The notes: generated by a model from the letters alone, not told the origin. A stretch of DNA of 64,000 bases from Turicibacter faecis (GCF_037076425.1 NZ_AP028127.1:712001-776000); one strand, 5' to 3'; positions 45,805-54,780 are shown, counted from the first letter of the stretch. A program made the numbers and translations.

Positions 45805-46791
45805 TTAAGATTGTACGGGCATATACGTCTTGAGATACTCAACGACTGTTTCCATGAATTGTTGAAAGACCTTATCATCATTTTGAACCCCATGTCCCGA
45901 ATGAGGAGCTTCAAAATAGGCGTAGTCTACCTGATGCTTTTCTAGAGCGTCGACGAGGTGTCGAACGCCTTGATACGGTTGTACTTTATCATGGGTTCCA
46001 TATAATAAAACACTTGGAACTGAGTGTTCATTGACCCATTGGTAAGCAGAAATGGGTTTCATGTGCGTGAGATATTCCTGTGATTTTACCATGTCTGAGG
46101 TTAATTTAACTCCAGACATGACACCAAATAAACCAGCTGCCGCTGTGTAGGCCTCCTCTGTTTGTTGATCGAGTCCATAAATTCCCCAATCTTCAACGTG
46201 GAAACTCGCCGGACCGACCATCTCAAACATCAATTTGACGGGTAACGGTGATTGATCTGCGTCTCGATATGCGTATAACATGGCTAACGTTCCCCCAGCT
46301 GATCCCCCGCTAATAGCCATTTCATTTAAGTGATAGCCACGCTTTTGAGCCTCTTCAACAATAAAAGGAATGCTTTGTTTAATTTCAAGTGATTGGCTAT
46401 AAACGCTCGCCTCGTTTTCTTCTGTCCGAAGGGTGTAATTGATACCGGCTGCCACATAGCCTTTAGAACATAGCCATTGTAAGATTTCTGCATCGTCTGC
46501 TTTATCTCCCGAAGTAAATCCTCCCGCATGTAAATAGACAACGAGTCCATAGTTTTCCTTTGTGTTATCGCTTGGGACATATAAATCGAATGTGTTGGCG
46601 GGCTGATCCCCATAAGATAAGTCGTGATAAACAGTCCCAATCGAGTCATTCCATTCTACGGAAAATTCCTTTGCCCAGGCCGGCTTATGGGTTATTTTAA
46701 ATAGGGCCGATCCGATAAATGAGAGGGTAAAGATGAGAAAACAGAGGAAGATAAACATAACTTTTCCCTTCTTTCGTTCGTTTTTTTTCAT
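45805..46791 (-). CDS. Alpha/beta-hydrolase esterase, membrane-anchored
   Basis: 328 residues. An N-terminal hydrophobic segment (about 9-30) after a lysine-rich start (MKKNERKKGK) suggests a signal anchor and an outside location. The lipase/acetylesterase fold shows the oxyanion motif LHAGGFTSGDK, the nucleophile elbow ISGGSAGG (Ser near 170), an Asp in YGTHDKVQPY and the catalytic His in PHSGHG. The substrate is unknown. It starts at ATG after TTGGAGG and overlaps the upstream 43-residue frame by four bases (ATGA). Confidence 0.88.
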   Translation of the reverse strand: MKKNERKKGKVMFIFLCFLIFTLSFIGSALFKITHKPAWAKEFSVEWNDSIGTVYHDLSYGDQPANTFDLYVPSDNTKENYGLVVYLHAGGFTSGDKADDAEILQWLCSKGYVAAGINYTLRTEENEASVYSQSLEIKQSIPFIVEEAQKRGYHLNEMAISGGSAGGTLAMLYAYRDADQSPLPVKLMFEMVGPASFHVEDWGIYGLDQQTEEAYTAAAGLFGVMSGVKLTSDMVKSQEYLTHMKPISAYQWVNEHSVPSVLLYGTHDKVQPYQGVRHLVDALEKHQVDYAYFEAPHSGHGVQNDDKVFQQFMETVVEYLKTYMPVQS

Positions 46792-46919
46792 AAGTTTCCT
46801 CCAAATAGCGTTCCCCCGAGCAGGAGATTTAAAACAAATCGAACAGCTAGTCGACCGAGAATAATCCCTGCTATCATTAAAATTCCTAAAATAATGAGAC
46901 GTTGTTTCGTTAAGACCAA
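46788..46919 (-). CDS. Small single-helix membrane protein coupled to the esterase
   Basis: 43 residues from a TTG start: MVLTKQRLIILGILMIAGIILGRLAVRFVLNLLLGGTLFGGNL. GGGAGGG lies upstream on the minus strand. One strong transmembrane helix. The stop overlaps the esterase ATG (ATGA), implying coupled translation. Not a known family to me. It may assist the esterase in the membrane or just be a short leader. Confidence 0.55.
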   Translation of the reverse strand: MVLTKQRLIILGILMIAGIILGRLAVRFVLNLLLGGTLFGGNL

Positions 46920-46973
46920 ATGACTCCCTCCCTTGACGTTGATCATGAGTTTTGTTATATTTCTAACATCGCC

Positions 46974-47002
46974 ATTATAACGAAGGGTATCGCTTAAAAC
47001 AA
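46974..47002 (-). promoter_or_regulatory. Promoter of the small ORF-esterase operon
   Basis: On the minus strand TTGTTT (47002-46997), a 17-base spacer and TATAAT (46979-46974). A TTTCTAACA element (46960-46968) lies at the start point, and its inverted copy TGTTAGAAA (47019-47027) lies before tetR, so both promoters may share one operator system. Confidence 0.6.
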
Positions 47003-47044
47003 GCAGTTGGCGATGGACTGTTAGAAAGGGAGTTTATTTATAAC

Positions 47045-47440
47045 ATGGAGACAACAAGCGAGTTATCAAAGCTATACTTATCCGAAGCTTTGATTCAATT
47101 AATGAAAACGAAAGACTTTGCGAAGATTACGAATAAAAATATTACCGATCGGGCTGGTCTTTCTCATATTACGATTTATCGTCATTTTGATACGAAGGAA
47201 GAGATTTTAAGTTATTATTTAGCGAGAATGTTTAAACAATGGAAGGAAGATTGGCAAGAGGGGGAAAATATGGCGTATCAACTCTTTACTTTTTTTCAAC
47301 GCCATCAAGAAATCATTGGTTTGTTATACCGTGCGGGAAAACAGTACCTTCTGATTGATCAGCTGTTAGCTAGCTATGATTATGGTCGAGAAGATAGCAA
47401 TGCGGTGGCTTATTCTAAACTATTAATGTGCAATTTTTAA
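47045..47440 (+). pseudogene. TetR-family regulator, 3' end lost to an IS
   Basis: 131 residues where a full protein would have about 180. The HTH is intact (FAKITNKNITDRAGLSHITIYRHFDTKEEILSYYL, about 22-58). The effector domain breaks off after AVAYSKLL, and the last residues (MCNF) are read from the terminal repeat of the IS. It is divergent from the small ORF-esterase operon, a common place for a local repressor. The DNA-binding half could still be made, but dimerisation would be impaired. Confidence 0.85.
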
Positions 47441-48797
47441 GAAAAATTTTCCAAGGAATGAAAATACACTTACCCTATGCAATTTTCAACTCTTCAAAAA
47501 TGGTTTTTAATTCCACACCTTTTTGAGCTTTATGATAAATTAATTTCACTAATTCTTGTTTTTGCTTTCGTTGACACTGGCGTAAACTGTCACCCAAACA
47601 ACGATTATTTAACGTTATTCGTTTTAAATAAAGGTAAACGAATTGAATCATTAACATCAATCGTTTAATCCCTTGTAAAGTTCGAATTTGATAGTTCCCC
47701 ATTCCGAAATTTTGCTTCACTTCTCGGAAGAAAATTTCAATAGGCCAACGTTTAGTATAGTGTTTAAGTAGTTGTTTGGCAGACATTTTCAAATCATGAC
47801 TCATAAAACAACGTAAAGCTTTTTCTTCCAAAGGAGCCGTTTGCGGCAACTTAAAATGATTTGGACGACATGTCCCCCTCTTATTCGTCCCTTATATAGA
47901 TACGTATAATAACGCTCAGATCCGACGGTCACTAAGTCGAGATCATGAAGGGATAATGTTTTCGCAAATTGTTTCAGTTGAATTCCGTTGGGACGGTAAC
48001 CTTTAGGAAGAATGATTCGATTCGTTTTAATCGCTCCTAAATAATGAAACCCGACTTGCTTAGCCGTTTGAAGGAGAGCTTCACACGTATACCAACTATC
48101 CGCTAAGACATAGCCTTTATAGGGAGGTTTGGGTAATTCCATCAGAGCTCTTCGAACGAGTTCGATTTTACTCTGTTTCTCTTTTTCATAGGGAATGATT
48201 TGATAAGGAAGAATTAAATCCTCACATTGAAGCATCAAGGCGACAAATTGATGACCATAAACGTGTTGATGATGAAGATGAGAAAAGTGCCAGCTACATC
48301 CTTGAATAGGATGTGTTGCCCGTGACGAAGGTTTAGTTTTAACACAAGTCGTATCATCAACCATCACGTAAATAGGTTGTTGAGTTTGATAAGAACGCTG
48401 ATAGATACAGGATAAAACATAGGTTTGAATCTGGTGACTGATCGCCTCCTCATCCCAAGGACTATCCGTTAAAAATCGTCCAAAACTTGTCCGATGACAG
48501 TGTTTAACGGCAGAGATTTTCCCCTGATAATTTTCCTGAATCATCAAGTTTAGAAACTGGTTAACATGATTAAACTGAGGTTTAGATAAGAATAAATCTA
48601 AATCAAGTTGTTTTAAAAATTTGAAAATTGAATTTGAATCTGATATAATACTATCCATGAACATTAACTTAATTCCCCCTCGTTAATTGGTTGTAGGAGA
48701 CTTAATTATACAGGGATTTAAGTTAATGTTTTTTCTTTTTTTACTGGTATTTTATAGCTGGAAATTAATTGGAAGTAGTTTTGCACATTAATAGTTT
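47417..48797 (-). mobile_element. IS4-type insertion sequence without target duplication
   Basis: About 1380 bp bounded by 17-bp perfect inverted repeats, AAACTATTAATGTGCAA (47417-47433) and its complement (48781-48797). It encodes one frameshifted DDE transposase on the minus strand. The flanks (GGCTTATTCT and TTAATTAAGT) share no direct repeat of more than two bases, and each flank is a different broken gene. This suggests an adjacent deletion or recombination between two copies. An extra inverted pair AACATTAACTTAA/TTAAGTTAATGTT lies inside the right end (about 48661-48731). Confidence 0.85.
47475..48664 (-). pseudogene. IS4-type DDE transposase with a frameshift
   Basis: Two overlapping frames make one protein of about 395 residues. 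The first (48664 to about 47850) has YVMVDDTTC and the second catalytic Asp in VLADSWYTCEALL. The second frame (ending 47475) has the Y-R-E-K motif, YTKRWPIEIFFREVKQNFGMGNYQIR. The frame changes near 47850-47856, where ATCATTTTAAG is read; one extra A would restore ILKLPQTAPLEEKALRCF. A one-base deletion (or sequencing error) in a homopolymer explains it. There is no sign of a programmed slip. Confidence 0.85.
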
Positions 48798-49223
48798 TTA
48801 ATTAAGTATCGATTTGAGGTGCAGTTAGAATTTGAGTCAGTCACGGTGTGGACGGATCGAAAATGGTTAGTCTACGTGCTTGATCAACTCCTTTTAAACG
48901 CGATTAAATATCGGTCCAAGACGCCGATGTTAACGTTTAGTGTGGTGACTGAACCGGGAGTCGTCCATTTAACGGTACACGATAATGGATGTGGGATTAA
49001 GGAAGAGGAGATTCCACGAATTTTTAACAAAGGTTTTACGGGAAGTAATGGACGGAAGGAAACGTATAAATCGACAGGAATGGGGCTATACTTTTCAAAA
49101 CGAATATTAGATCGCTTAGGGCATCCAATCGTTGTTCAATCAGAAGTGTCAAAGTCAACGGATATGACGATTTCGTTTTACCAGTTATCCGATTACGCGA
49201 ATCTTACAAAAGTGTCACATTAA
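48795..49223 (+). pseudogene. BceS-like sensor kinase, ATPase domain only
   Basis: The frame opens at the IS boundary and encodes only the C-terminal HATPase_c domain: TDRKWLVYVLDQLLLNAIKYRSK (N box), DNGCGIKEEEIPRIFNKGFTG (G1 box) and STGMGLYFSKRILDRLGH (G2 box). The sensor helices and the phospho-accepting histidine are missing. The domain and its place before a BceAB-type exporter identify it as the remnant of the exporter's intramembrane-sensing kinase. A GTG at 48819 could start a 134-residue product, but it would have no kinase function. Confidence 0.85.
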
Positions 49224-49276
49224 CGGATGAAATGTCACCTTAAGCGAAGGATTCTCACGAAGTGAATCGTTATAAT
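49213..49276 (+). promoter_or_regulatory. bceAB-type promoter with direct-repeat operator
   Basis: TGTCACATTAA (49213-49223) and TGTCACCTTAA (49233-49243) are 11-bp direct repeats exactly 20 bases apart, two helical turns. They lie just upstream of a weak -35 region and a good TATAAT (49271-49276). This is the usual layout of a response-regulator-activated promoter, although the cognate regulator is not in the window. Confidence 0.65.
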
Positions 49277-49304
49277 AGAGGTATCAACGAAGGAGGGATG
49301 TATC

Positions 49305-50060
49305 ATGACGTCAGTTTTACAAGTCATCGGAGTTCAAAAAGATTATGGTAGAAAAGGATTTCGGACGAAAGTCTTAAAAGGGATTGATTTAACGGTAGAA
49401 AAGGGTGATTTCATTTCTATTATGGGCCCATCAGGAGCCGGAAAAACGACACTTTTAAATTTAATGTCCACGCTCGATGTGGCGACGAGTGGACAAATTA
49501 TTTTAGATGGAACGGATTTATCAACGGTGAATCATAAAAAATTATCCGCCATTCGTCGAGAAAAAATCGGGTTTATTTTTCAAGATTATAGTTTGCTTGA
49601 TAACATGAGTATCCGTGATAATATCGCGCTTCCGCTTGCACTTGGGCGTAAGAAGACGCAGAAGATTTTAGATAAAGTCGAGGAGATGGCTCAACTATTT
49701 GGAATAACGCATCAGTTAGATAAATATCCTTATGAATTATCAGGAGGGCAAAAGCAACGAGCTGCGGCGGCCAGGGCGTTAATTACGAATCCAAGTGTTA
49801 TTTTTGCTGACGAACCAACAGGTGCCCTAGATTCCCGTTCATCGACGGATTTATTGGAATGCTTAAAGCGATTAAATGAAACGACAGGGGCGACGATTGT
49901 GATGGTGACGCATGACCCGTTTAGCGCCAGTTATTCTAATCGTGTGTATATGTTAAGCGATGGAAATGTAAAATGCCAACTCGATAAAGGGGAAAGCCGA
50001 AAAGTCTTTTACAATCAAATCCTCGATTTACTCGCCGTGATGGGAGGCGATGTTGAATGA
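49305..50060 (+). CDS. BceA-type ABC transporter ATPase
   Basis: 251 residues. Walker A GPSGAGKTTLLNLMSTLD (about 41-58), Q-loop FIFQDYSLLDNMSIRDN, signature LSGGQKQRAAAARAL and Walker B VIFADEPTGALD. It belongs to the MacB/BceA group that energises peptide-antibiotic exporters or target-protection systems (bacitracin, lantibiotics). It starts at ATG after AGGAGGG. The stop overlaps the permease start (ATGA). Confidence 0.9.
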   Translation: MTSVLQVIGVQKDYGRKGFRTKVLKGIDLTVEKGDFISIMGPSGAGKTTLLNLMSTLDVATSGQIILDGTDLSTVNHKKLSAIRREKIGFIFQDYSLLDNMSIRDNIALPLALGRKKTQKILDKVEEMAQLFGITHQLDKYPYELSGGQKQRAAAARALITNPSVIFADEPTGALDSRSSTDLLECLKRLNETTGATIVMVTHDPFSASYSNRVYMLSDGNVKCQLDKGESRKVFYNQILDLLAVMGGDVE

Positions 50061-51931
50061 GTTTGTTTGAATTAGCCTTTAACAACTGTAAAAGTAATAT
50101 TAAATCTTATTTAATGCTCTTTATCTCAATGGTATTTTCTGTCATCGTGTTATGCAATATGCAAATTCTATGTCACGGTGAAACGATGAATGCGCTGCGG
50201 GAGATGAATCCGTATATTATGGATGCCATTTTTCAAATTATGGTTGTCCTACTGACGTTATTTATTCTCTTTTTTACCTGGTATGCCTCAAACACGTTTT
50301 TGCGCAAACGAAAAAAGGAAATCGGAATTTACTTGTTTATGGGGGTCGATATTCGCACCATTAGTCGCCTTTATTTACTCGAAAACCTGTTTCTTGGGAT
50401 ATTTGCGTGTGTGTTAGGTGAAGGGATTGGGGCCCTTTTTTCAAAATTTTTTCAAGTTCTGGTGATTAGATTAGCAGGCTTTGACTTAGATCTCGTGTAT
50501 GATGTCAGACCCGAGGCGTTGATTCAAACCTTTATTATTTTTATGGTTATTTTTCTTTTAATTAGTATCAAAGGAATGATTTCAATCCAAAGAAGTCAGG
50601 TGATTGAATTATTAACGGCGAACAAACAGGAAGAAAAAACACCTAAAATTGGACTGATTTATTATGTTGAAGCGATCGTGGCGATTCTTATTTTGTCTTA
50701 TGGCTATTATTTATCGACGCTGGCTGGGACGAATGCACGTTATATTTTACCGACCGTGCTGTTAGTTTTAATCGGAACCTATGGCGTTTATCAAGGGCTC
50801 TTTCCGATCATCTTTAAGGGTCTCAGTCAAAATAAGCATTTTTTGTACCGAGGTGAAACGATTCTTACGATTAATAATTTAGTTTACCGATTGCGAAGTA
50901 ATTACCGTTTTTACACGATGGTTTCTATTACGATTGCGGTGACCATTTGTGTACTTGGCGGTGCATTCACGATGAAGGCTGTATATAACGAACAACAGTC
51001 ACAAGCATTTGTATATCCTGTTGCCGCAATCACTGAGGAAGAAGTAGAGGTTCCTGATGAGTGGTTGAAGCATGAAGTGAAATTATTAGGTTTAGAAGGA
51101 ATCGGGAATGGGTTCATGTCTTCTAATCAGGTGCTTTTGATGAAGCAAAGTGATTTCGTTCAATTAGTAACGGAAAATGGTTATAAAAACCAGTTGTCTT
51201 CTTTACCGCATAAGTTAGCGGATCATCAGATAATTCAAATTGAGCGCCCAGGAACGCTTATGTCAATTGCCACACCGGTGAGTGAGTATGAAATTGAGAA
51301 TCAGGTGTATGAGGTGGTGGTTAATAGCCGAGTTGTGACGCTTGGGGGAGGAATCAATTGTCAAATTCAAGTGGTGAGTGATGCGACGTATGAGTCACTG
51401 AGCCCGTCAGCGACGCCGCTTTATTTTTATGGTATGAGGGCTGAAACGGAGGAGGAAGCGAACCAACGCGCGATGGCTTTGTCAACGTTAGTAGGGACAC
51501 AAGAGGCTAGTATTTTTAATGGCTATTCGTATTTAGCTTCTGTTTCTTGGGTGAAATTAGTGTATGCGATTGGTGCGTTTCTCTTTTTTGTGGTCATGAT
51601 GGCCACGGGAAGTATTATTTATATGAAACTCTATCATGATGGATCGGAGGATAAGGAAAAGTACCAGGTTTTATTGAAAATTGGGGTACGGCCGTCAGAG
51701 TTAGGGCAAGCGATTGTGCGTGAAGTTGTCCTCTTTTATTTGATTCCATTAGGGGTCGGTGTTTTACATAGTTATTTTGCAATTTCCGCTTTAGGGGATT
51801 TAATGACCGCAGACTTAACGCCAACTTTCTTTATTGCCGTAATCGTTTGTCTTGTTATTTTTACCTTATTATGCATCTGCTCAATCCAAACGTTTAAACG
51901 CCTCATTGGCATTAAACGTTCCTCCCTTTAA
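50057..51931 (+). CDS. BceB-type ABC permease (FtsX domain)
   Basis: 624 residues with about ten membrane helices: one near 17-37, a group of about three at 55-170, several between 190 and 310, and three near 500-620. A large extracytoplasmic domain (about 310-495) lies between helices 7 and 8. This is the BceB layout, where the outside domain binds peptide antibiotics and signals to BceS. The kinase has been destroyed here, so induction by antibiotics is unlikely unless another two-component system serves the operator. Confidence 0.9.
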   Translation: MSLFELAFNNCKSNIKSYLMLFISMVFSVIVLCNMQILCHGETMNALREMNPYIMDAIFQIMVVLLTLFILFFTWYASNTFLRKRKKEIGIYLFMGVDIRTISRLYLLENLFLGIFACVLGEGIGALFSKFFQVLVIRLAGFDLDLVYDVRPEALIQTFIIFMVIFLLISIKGMISIQRSQVIELLTANKQEEKTPKIGLIYYVEAIVAILILSYGYYLSTLAGTNARYILPTVLLVLIGTYGVYQGLFPIIFKGLSQNKHFLYRGETILTINNLVYRLRSNYRFYTMVSITIAVTICVLGGAFTMKAVYNEQQSQAFVYPVAAITEEEVEVPDEWLKHEVKLLGLEGIGNGFMSSNQVLLMKQSDFVQLVTENGYKNQLSSLPHKLADHQIIQIERPGTLMSIATPVSEYEIENQVYEVVVNSRVVTLGGGINCQIQVVSDATYESLSPSATPLYFYGMRAETEEEANQRAMALSTLVGTQEASIFNGYSYLASVSWVKLVYAIGAFLFFVVMMATGSIIYMKLYHDGSEDKEKYQVLLKIGVRPSELGQAIVREVVLFYLIPLGVGVLHSYFAISALGDLMTADLTPTFFIAVIVCLVIFTLLCICSIQTFKRLIGIKRSSL

Positions 51932-51959
51932 CGGATGATAAATCTTTGATCACTTAACT

Positions 51960-51984
51960 AAGGTAGCCAACGGGCTACCTTTTT
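51960..51984 (+). terminator. bceAB-type operon terminator, invaded by an IS
   Basis: AGGTAGCC (51961-51968) and GGCTACCT (51973-51980) with a short loop and a T-tract. The ISL3 element begins at 51989, and the tract TTTTCTTT is duplicated at its far end. Confidence 0.9.
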
Positions 51985-51988
51985 CTTT

Positions 51989-53483
51989 GGCTCTTTGTCA
52001 AATCGTGTGGGTGAATAAAATCTATACATGTAATCAAGAGGAATTAGGCCATTCTTTAGACGGCTTGGTTCCTCTTCTTTTTTTGTTCAAAAGTGTATTT
52101 ATGAATAATCAAAATTCTTGCTTTGAAATGGTAGAAACTACGGTATCCGAAGGCAATACGTTTAATGACTTTAATGTTATTGTTAATTCCTTCGAGTACT
52201 CCATTGGTATAAGGAGTTTCGATAGTATTTTTGACATAATCTTGATAATGAGTGAGTGTTTTTAAAGCTGTTTTCATTTCGTGTGAAAGCAGGTCAGAGG
52301 GGTGTTGAATGGCATGATGAAATATTTCAAGGTTACGAAGTTTAATAGCCTGTTGGACAGTTTGGTAGAAATCATAAGTCTCCTTTAGTTCAGGGTCTAG
52401 GGCTAATAAAAAGTCAATAATTTCTTGTTGAGAGATCATCTTTTTGAAGCAGTTGGAATAGAAGTAATGAGTGGCACTAAGATCTTCTTGGGCTTTTAAG
52501 AGAAGTCGCCAATAATGTTTGAATTTATTATAAAACTCTTTATTTTGATTCATGAAACGAATGCGTGTTTTATTAAGAGCACGAGAGACTAGTTGAACGA
52601 TATGAAATTTATCTAAAACAATCTTAGCCTTAGGGAATACCTCTTTAATGAGTGTCATATAAGGGGCGTACATGTCAATGACGACGTGGGTTACACCTTC
52701 ACGAGCTGCTTTAGAAAATCGCATAAAATAAGTCCTTAGTGTACTTAAGCGACGGTCTTCAACGATATCAATTAGCTTTCCATTGGACGCATCACAAAAA
52801 ATGAAGGACATTGCTCCCTCGGCCGATTTAACCGACTTAAACTCGTCAAAACAAAGAACTTTTGGGAGAGAATTAAAGGGAAGCGGCTGTTCTTCATAGG
52901 AAGAATGAATGACGCGGTTAACGGTTGAATGAGAAACGTTAAGCTCACGTGCAATATCTGTTTCGGATTTCTTATGACTAGCTTCTAAAAAGATGGCTTG
53001 TTTTACGGGAGTGGAAATAAAACAATTAGGGTTAACAAGAGATGTTTCTAGGGTAAATGTTCGGTCGCAATGACGGCATTTATAACGTTGTTTTTTTAAG
53101 TCTAGATAAGCATCAAATCCGGAAATTTTGACTAGCTTAATACGTGAAGTTTTGAAGCCGTGTTTAATGATATTTGAGTCAAAAGAATGACCACAGTGGT
53201 AGCAACGAGTCGGTTGAAAAGAAAGAGTTCCCAAAATAAGTTTAGAACGAACATTCTTAATCTGAGTTTCTTGGATACAATTTTTTGAAAAAGTAATATT
53301 TTTATCTTTTAAATCAAGTAAAGTTGAGATACAATTAGTGTGAGACATAAACCCAATCCTTTCGTGTTTTTTTGGTCGATTACATTGTATAGAATTTGGG
53401 ACGTTATGTCTCTTTTTTTGTACTTATTTTTTAATTCCAATAAAAGAGGTGTGGGCATCACCCACACCAAATATTATAGAACC
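51989..53483 (-). mobile_element. ISL3-family insertion sequence, copy 2 (intact)
   Basis: 1495 bp. Terminal repeats are GGCTCTTTGTCAAATCGTG on the left and, read in reverse, GGTTCTATAATATTTGGTG on the right. Perfect 8-bp target duplication TTTTCTTT (51981-51988 and 53484-53491). It encodes one intact minus-strand transposase and is probably competent. The transposase is roughly half identical to that of copy 1 by eye, so the two are different members of the family. Confidence 0.95.
52056..53348 (-). CDS. ISL3-family transposase
   Basis: 430 residues. The N-terminal zinc-ribbon is CYHCGHSFDSN...CRHCDRTF (about 41-90). An HTH (KKSETDIARELNVSHSTVNRVIH) comes next, then the DDE catalytic core with LCFDEFKS, HVVIDMYAPY and GVLEGINNNIKVIKRIAFGYRSF. 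The chain is uninterrupted. Its ribosome site is AAAGGATTG-like, upstream of the ATG at 53348. Confidence 0.95.
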   Translation of the reverse strand: MSHTNCISTLLDLKDKNITFSKNCIQETQIKNVRSKLILGTLSFQPTRCYHCGHSFDSNIIKHGFKTSRIKLVKISGFDAYLDLKKQRYKCRHCDRTFTLETSLVNPNCFISTPVKQAIFLEASHKKSETDIARELNVSHSTVNRVIHSSYEEQPLPFNSLPKVLCFDEFKSVKSAEGAMSFIFCDASNGKLIDIVEDRRLSTLRTYFMRFSKAAREGVTHVVIDMYAPYMTLIKEVFPKAKIVLDKFHIVQLVSRALNKTRIRFMNQNKEFYNKFKHYWRLLLKAQEDLSATHYFYSNCFKKMISQQEIIDFLLALDPELKETYDFYQTVQQAIKLRNLEIFHHAIQHPSDLLSHEMKTALKTLTHYQDYVKNTIETPYTNGVLEGINNNIKVIKRIAFGYRSFYHFKARILIIHKYTFEQKKKRNQAV

Positions 53484-53501
53484 TTTTCTTTTTAATCCGA
53501 T

Positions 53502-53547
53502 AAAAAAAGCTCTCATCTCTCTCAACAAAGGAGAGAGGATGAAAGCT
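53502..53547 (-). terminator. Terminator of the LnrLMN-type operon
   Basis: On the minus strand AAGCTTTCATCC-CTCTC pairs with GAGAG-ATGAGAGCTT, followed by seven U. It ends the three-gene minus-strand operon and just escapes the ISL3 insertion. Confidence 0.85.
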
Positions 53548-53628
53548 TCTTATAAATGAATGAATCGTTAGATGTTTTTTTTATCGGATATTTTATCTTG
53601 TTAACTAATCTGTTGGTCACTAAAAACT

Positions 53629-54780
53629 TTATCCAATTTTTCGTCTTCTTTGAGAAACGAGTTGGGTAAGAATCATAAATAGAACGCTAAATCCGAAGAT
53701 GATGACCATGTTAATCAGAATGGGTTTGAGGGTATCAAGGTGAAAGGCTTCTACAGTTTTCAGTAATTCATTCGTTTTGATGTAATAAAACGTAGGAATC
53801 GCATGGGCAATCGTGAGGACGGAATCGGGTAACCACTCCATCGGAACGAAGGCGCCGCATAAAAAACTAGAACCGAGTGCAATCACATTGACAATCCCGC
53901 TAATGGCATTTGGACTGCGAACGAGGGTTCCAATCAAAAAGGCGAGACTTGTCGCACATAGAGTTAACATGAAAGCATTGATGATATAAATCAGACCATG
54001 AGGACTCCACATGATGTCGCCGACCAAAAGGAAGCTAATAGCGACATAAATAAGCCAGATGAGCAGGGCATATAAACCATTCGAAAGAAGCAAAATTCGA
54101 TTATGTTTATTTTCTCCAATTGGGCTAATCAGGCGTCGCTTTTTAACAGTCGGTTGATTAAAATGATTAAGAAGTAAGCTAACGATAAAAATGAGACAGG
54201 CAAGAATACTATAACTTGCAAAGTTATAATAAGAAGTAGCTTTCGTTAACTGATCGACATCAAGCAAAGAGACCATGTTGACTTTCACTGTTTGGGCAAG
54301 TGTTTCGTCAACGAAGGTTGTTAATTCGTGGGCATCCATCCCCATTTTCTGATAGATTGAGGCCGTGTTTAGATAGCGAGACAAAATCATCTCTGCTAAA
54401 GAAGCCTGGTAGTCCCCCGTACTCTTCACCGTTAGTTCAGGAGCACTCCCCGCCATAAAGTTTTCACTATAGTCATCAGGAATATCAATCACATAGTTGG
54501 CCTCTCGATAAAAGAGCGCATCATTGATCTGTTCTTCTTCAGAAGACGTTGCCACCTTTAAATGACTTGCCGTTTTTAAATAGTCGATAAGATGACGACT
54601 GAGGGTCCCCTGTTCATCCTGATTAATGACGATGATATTAGGCTTGCTAGCGACGAAGTCCAAGTTTTTTTCATTCGTTTTCATATTCGCCGCCGCGAAT
54701 CCGATTAATATGACGGTATAAAGAATCACCAGTGGAAGGTTTCTTTTTAAAAGTTTCCAATACGTTTTAAATACGGTCAT
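53629..54780 (-). CDS. ABC-2 type permease (LnrN-like)
   Basis: 383 residues: one N-terminal helix (about 15-33), a soluble outside domain (about 35-180) and five or six helices from about 185 to 378, the ABC-2 layout. It has a GIVNVIALGSSFLCGAFVPMEWLPDS membrane segment typical of drug exporters. Size and order match YfiN/LnrN of the Bacillus linearmycin-resistance exporter, but the substrate here is not known. It overlaps the previous gene by 14 bases. Confidence 0.82.
   Translation of the reverse strand: MTVFKTYWKLLKRNLPLVILYTVILIGFAAANMKTNEKNLDFVASKPNIIVINQDEQGTLSRHLIDYLKTASHLKVATSSEEEQINDALFYREANYVIDIPDDYSENFMAGSAPELTVKSTGDYQASLAEMILSRYLNTASIYQKMGMDAHELTTFVDETLAQTVKVNMVSLLDVDQLTKATSYYNFASYSILACLIFIVSLLLNHFNQPTVKKRRLISPIGENKHNRILLLSNGLYALLIWLIYVAISFLLVGDIMWSPHGLIYIINAFMLTLCATSLAFLIGTLVRSPNAISGIVNVIALGSSFLCGAFVPMEWLPDSVLTIAHAIPTFYYIKTNELLKTVEAFHLDTLKPILINMVIIFGFSVLFMILTQLVSQRRRKIG

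Noticed and set aside
47801-47870. Programmed ribosomal frameshift in the IS4-type transposase
   Set aside because: There is no slippery heptamer at the frame change and IS4-type elements use one frame, so a one-base loss is simpler.
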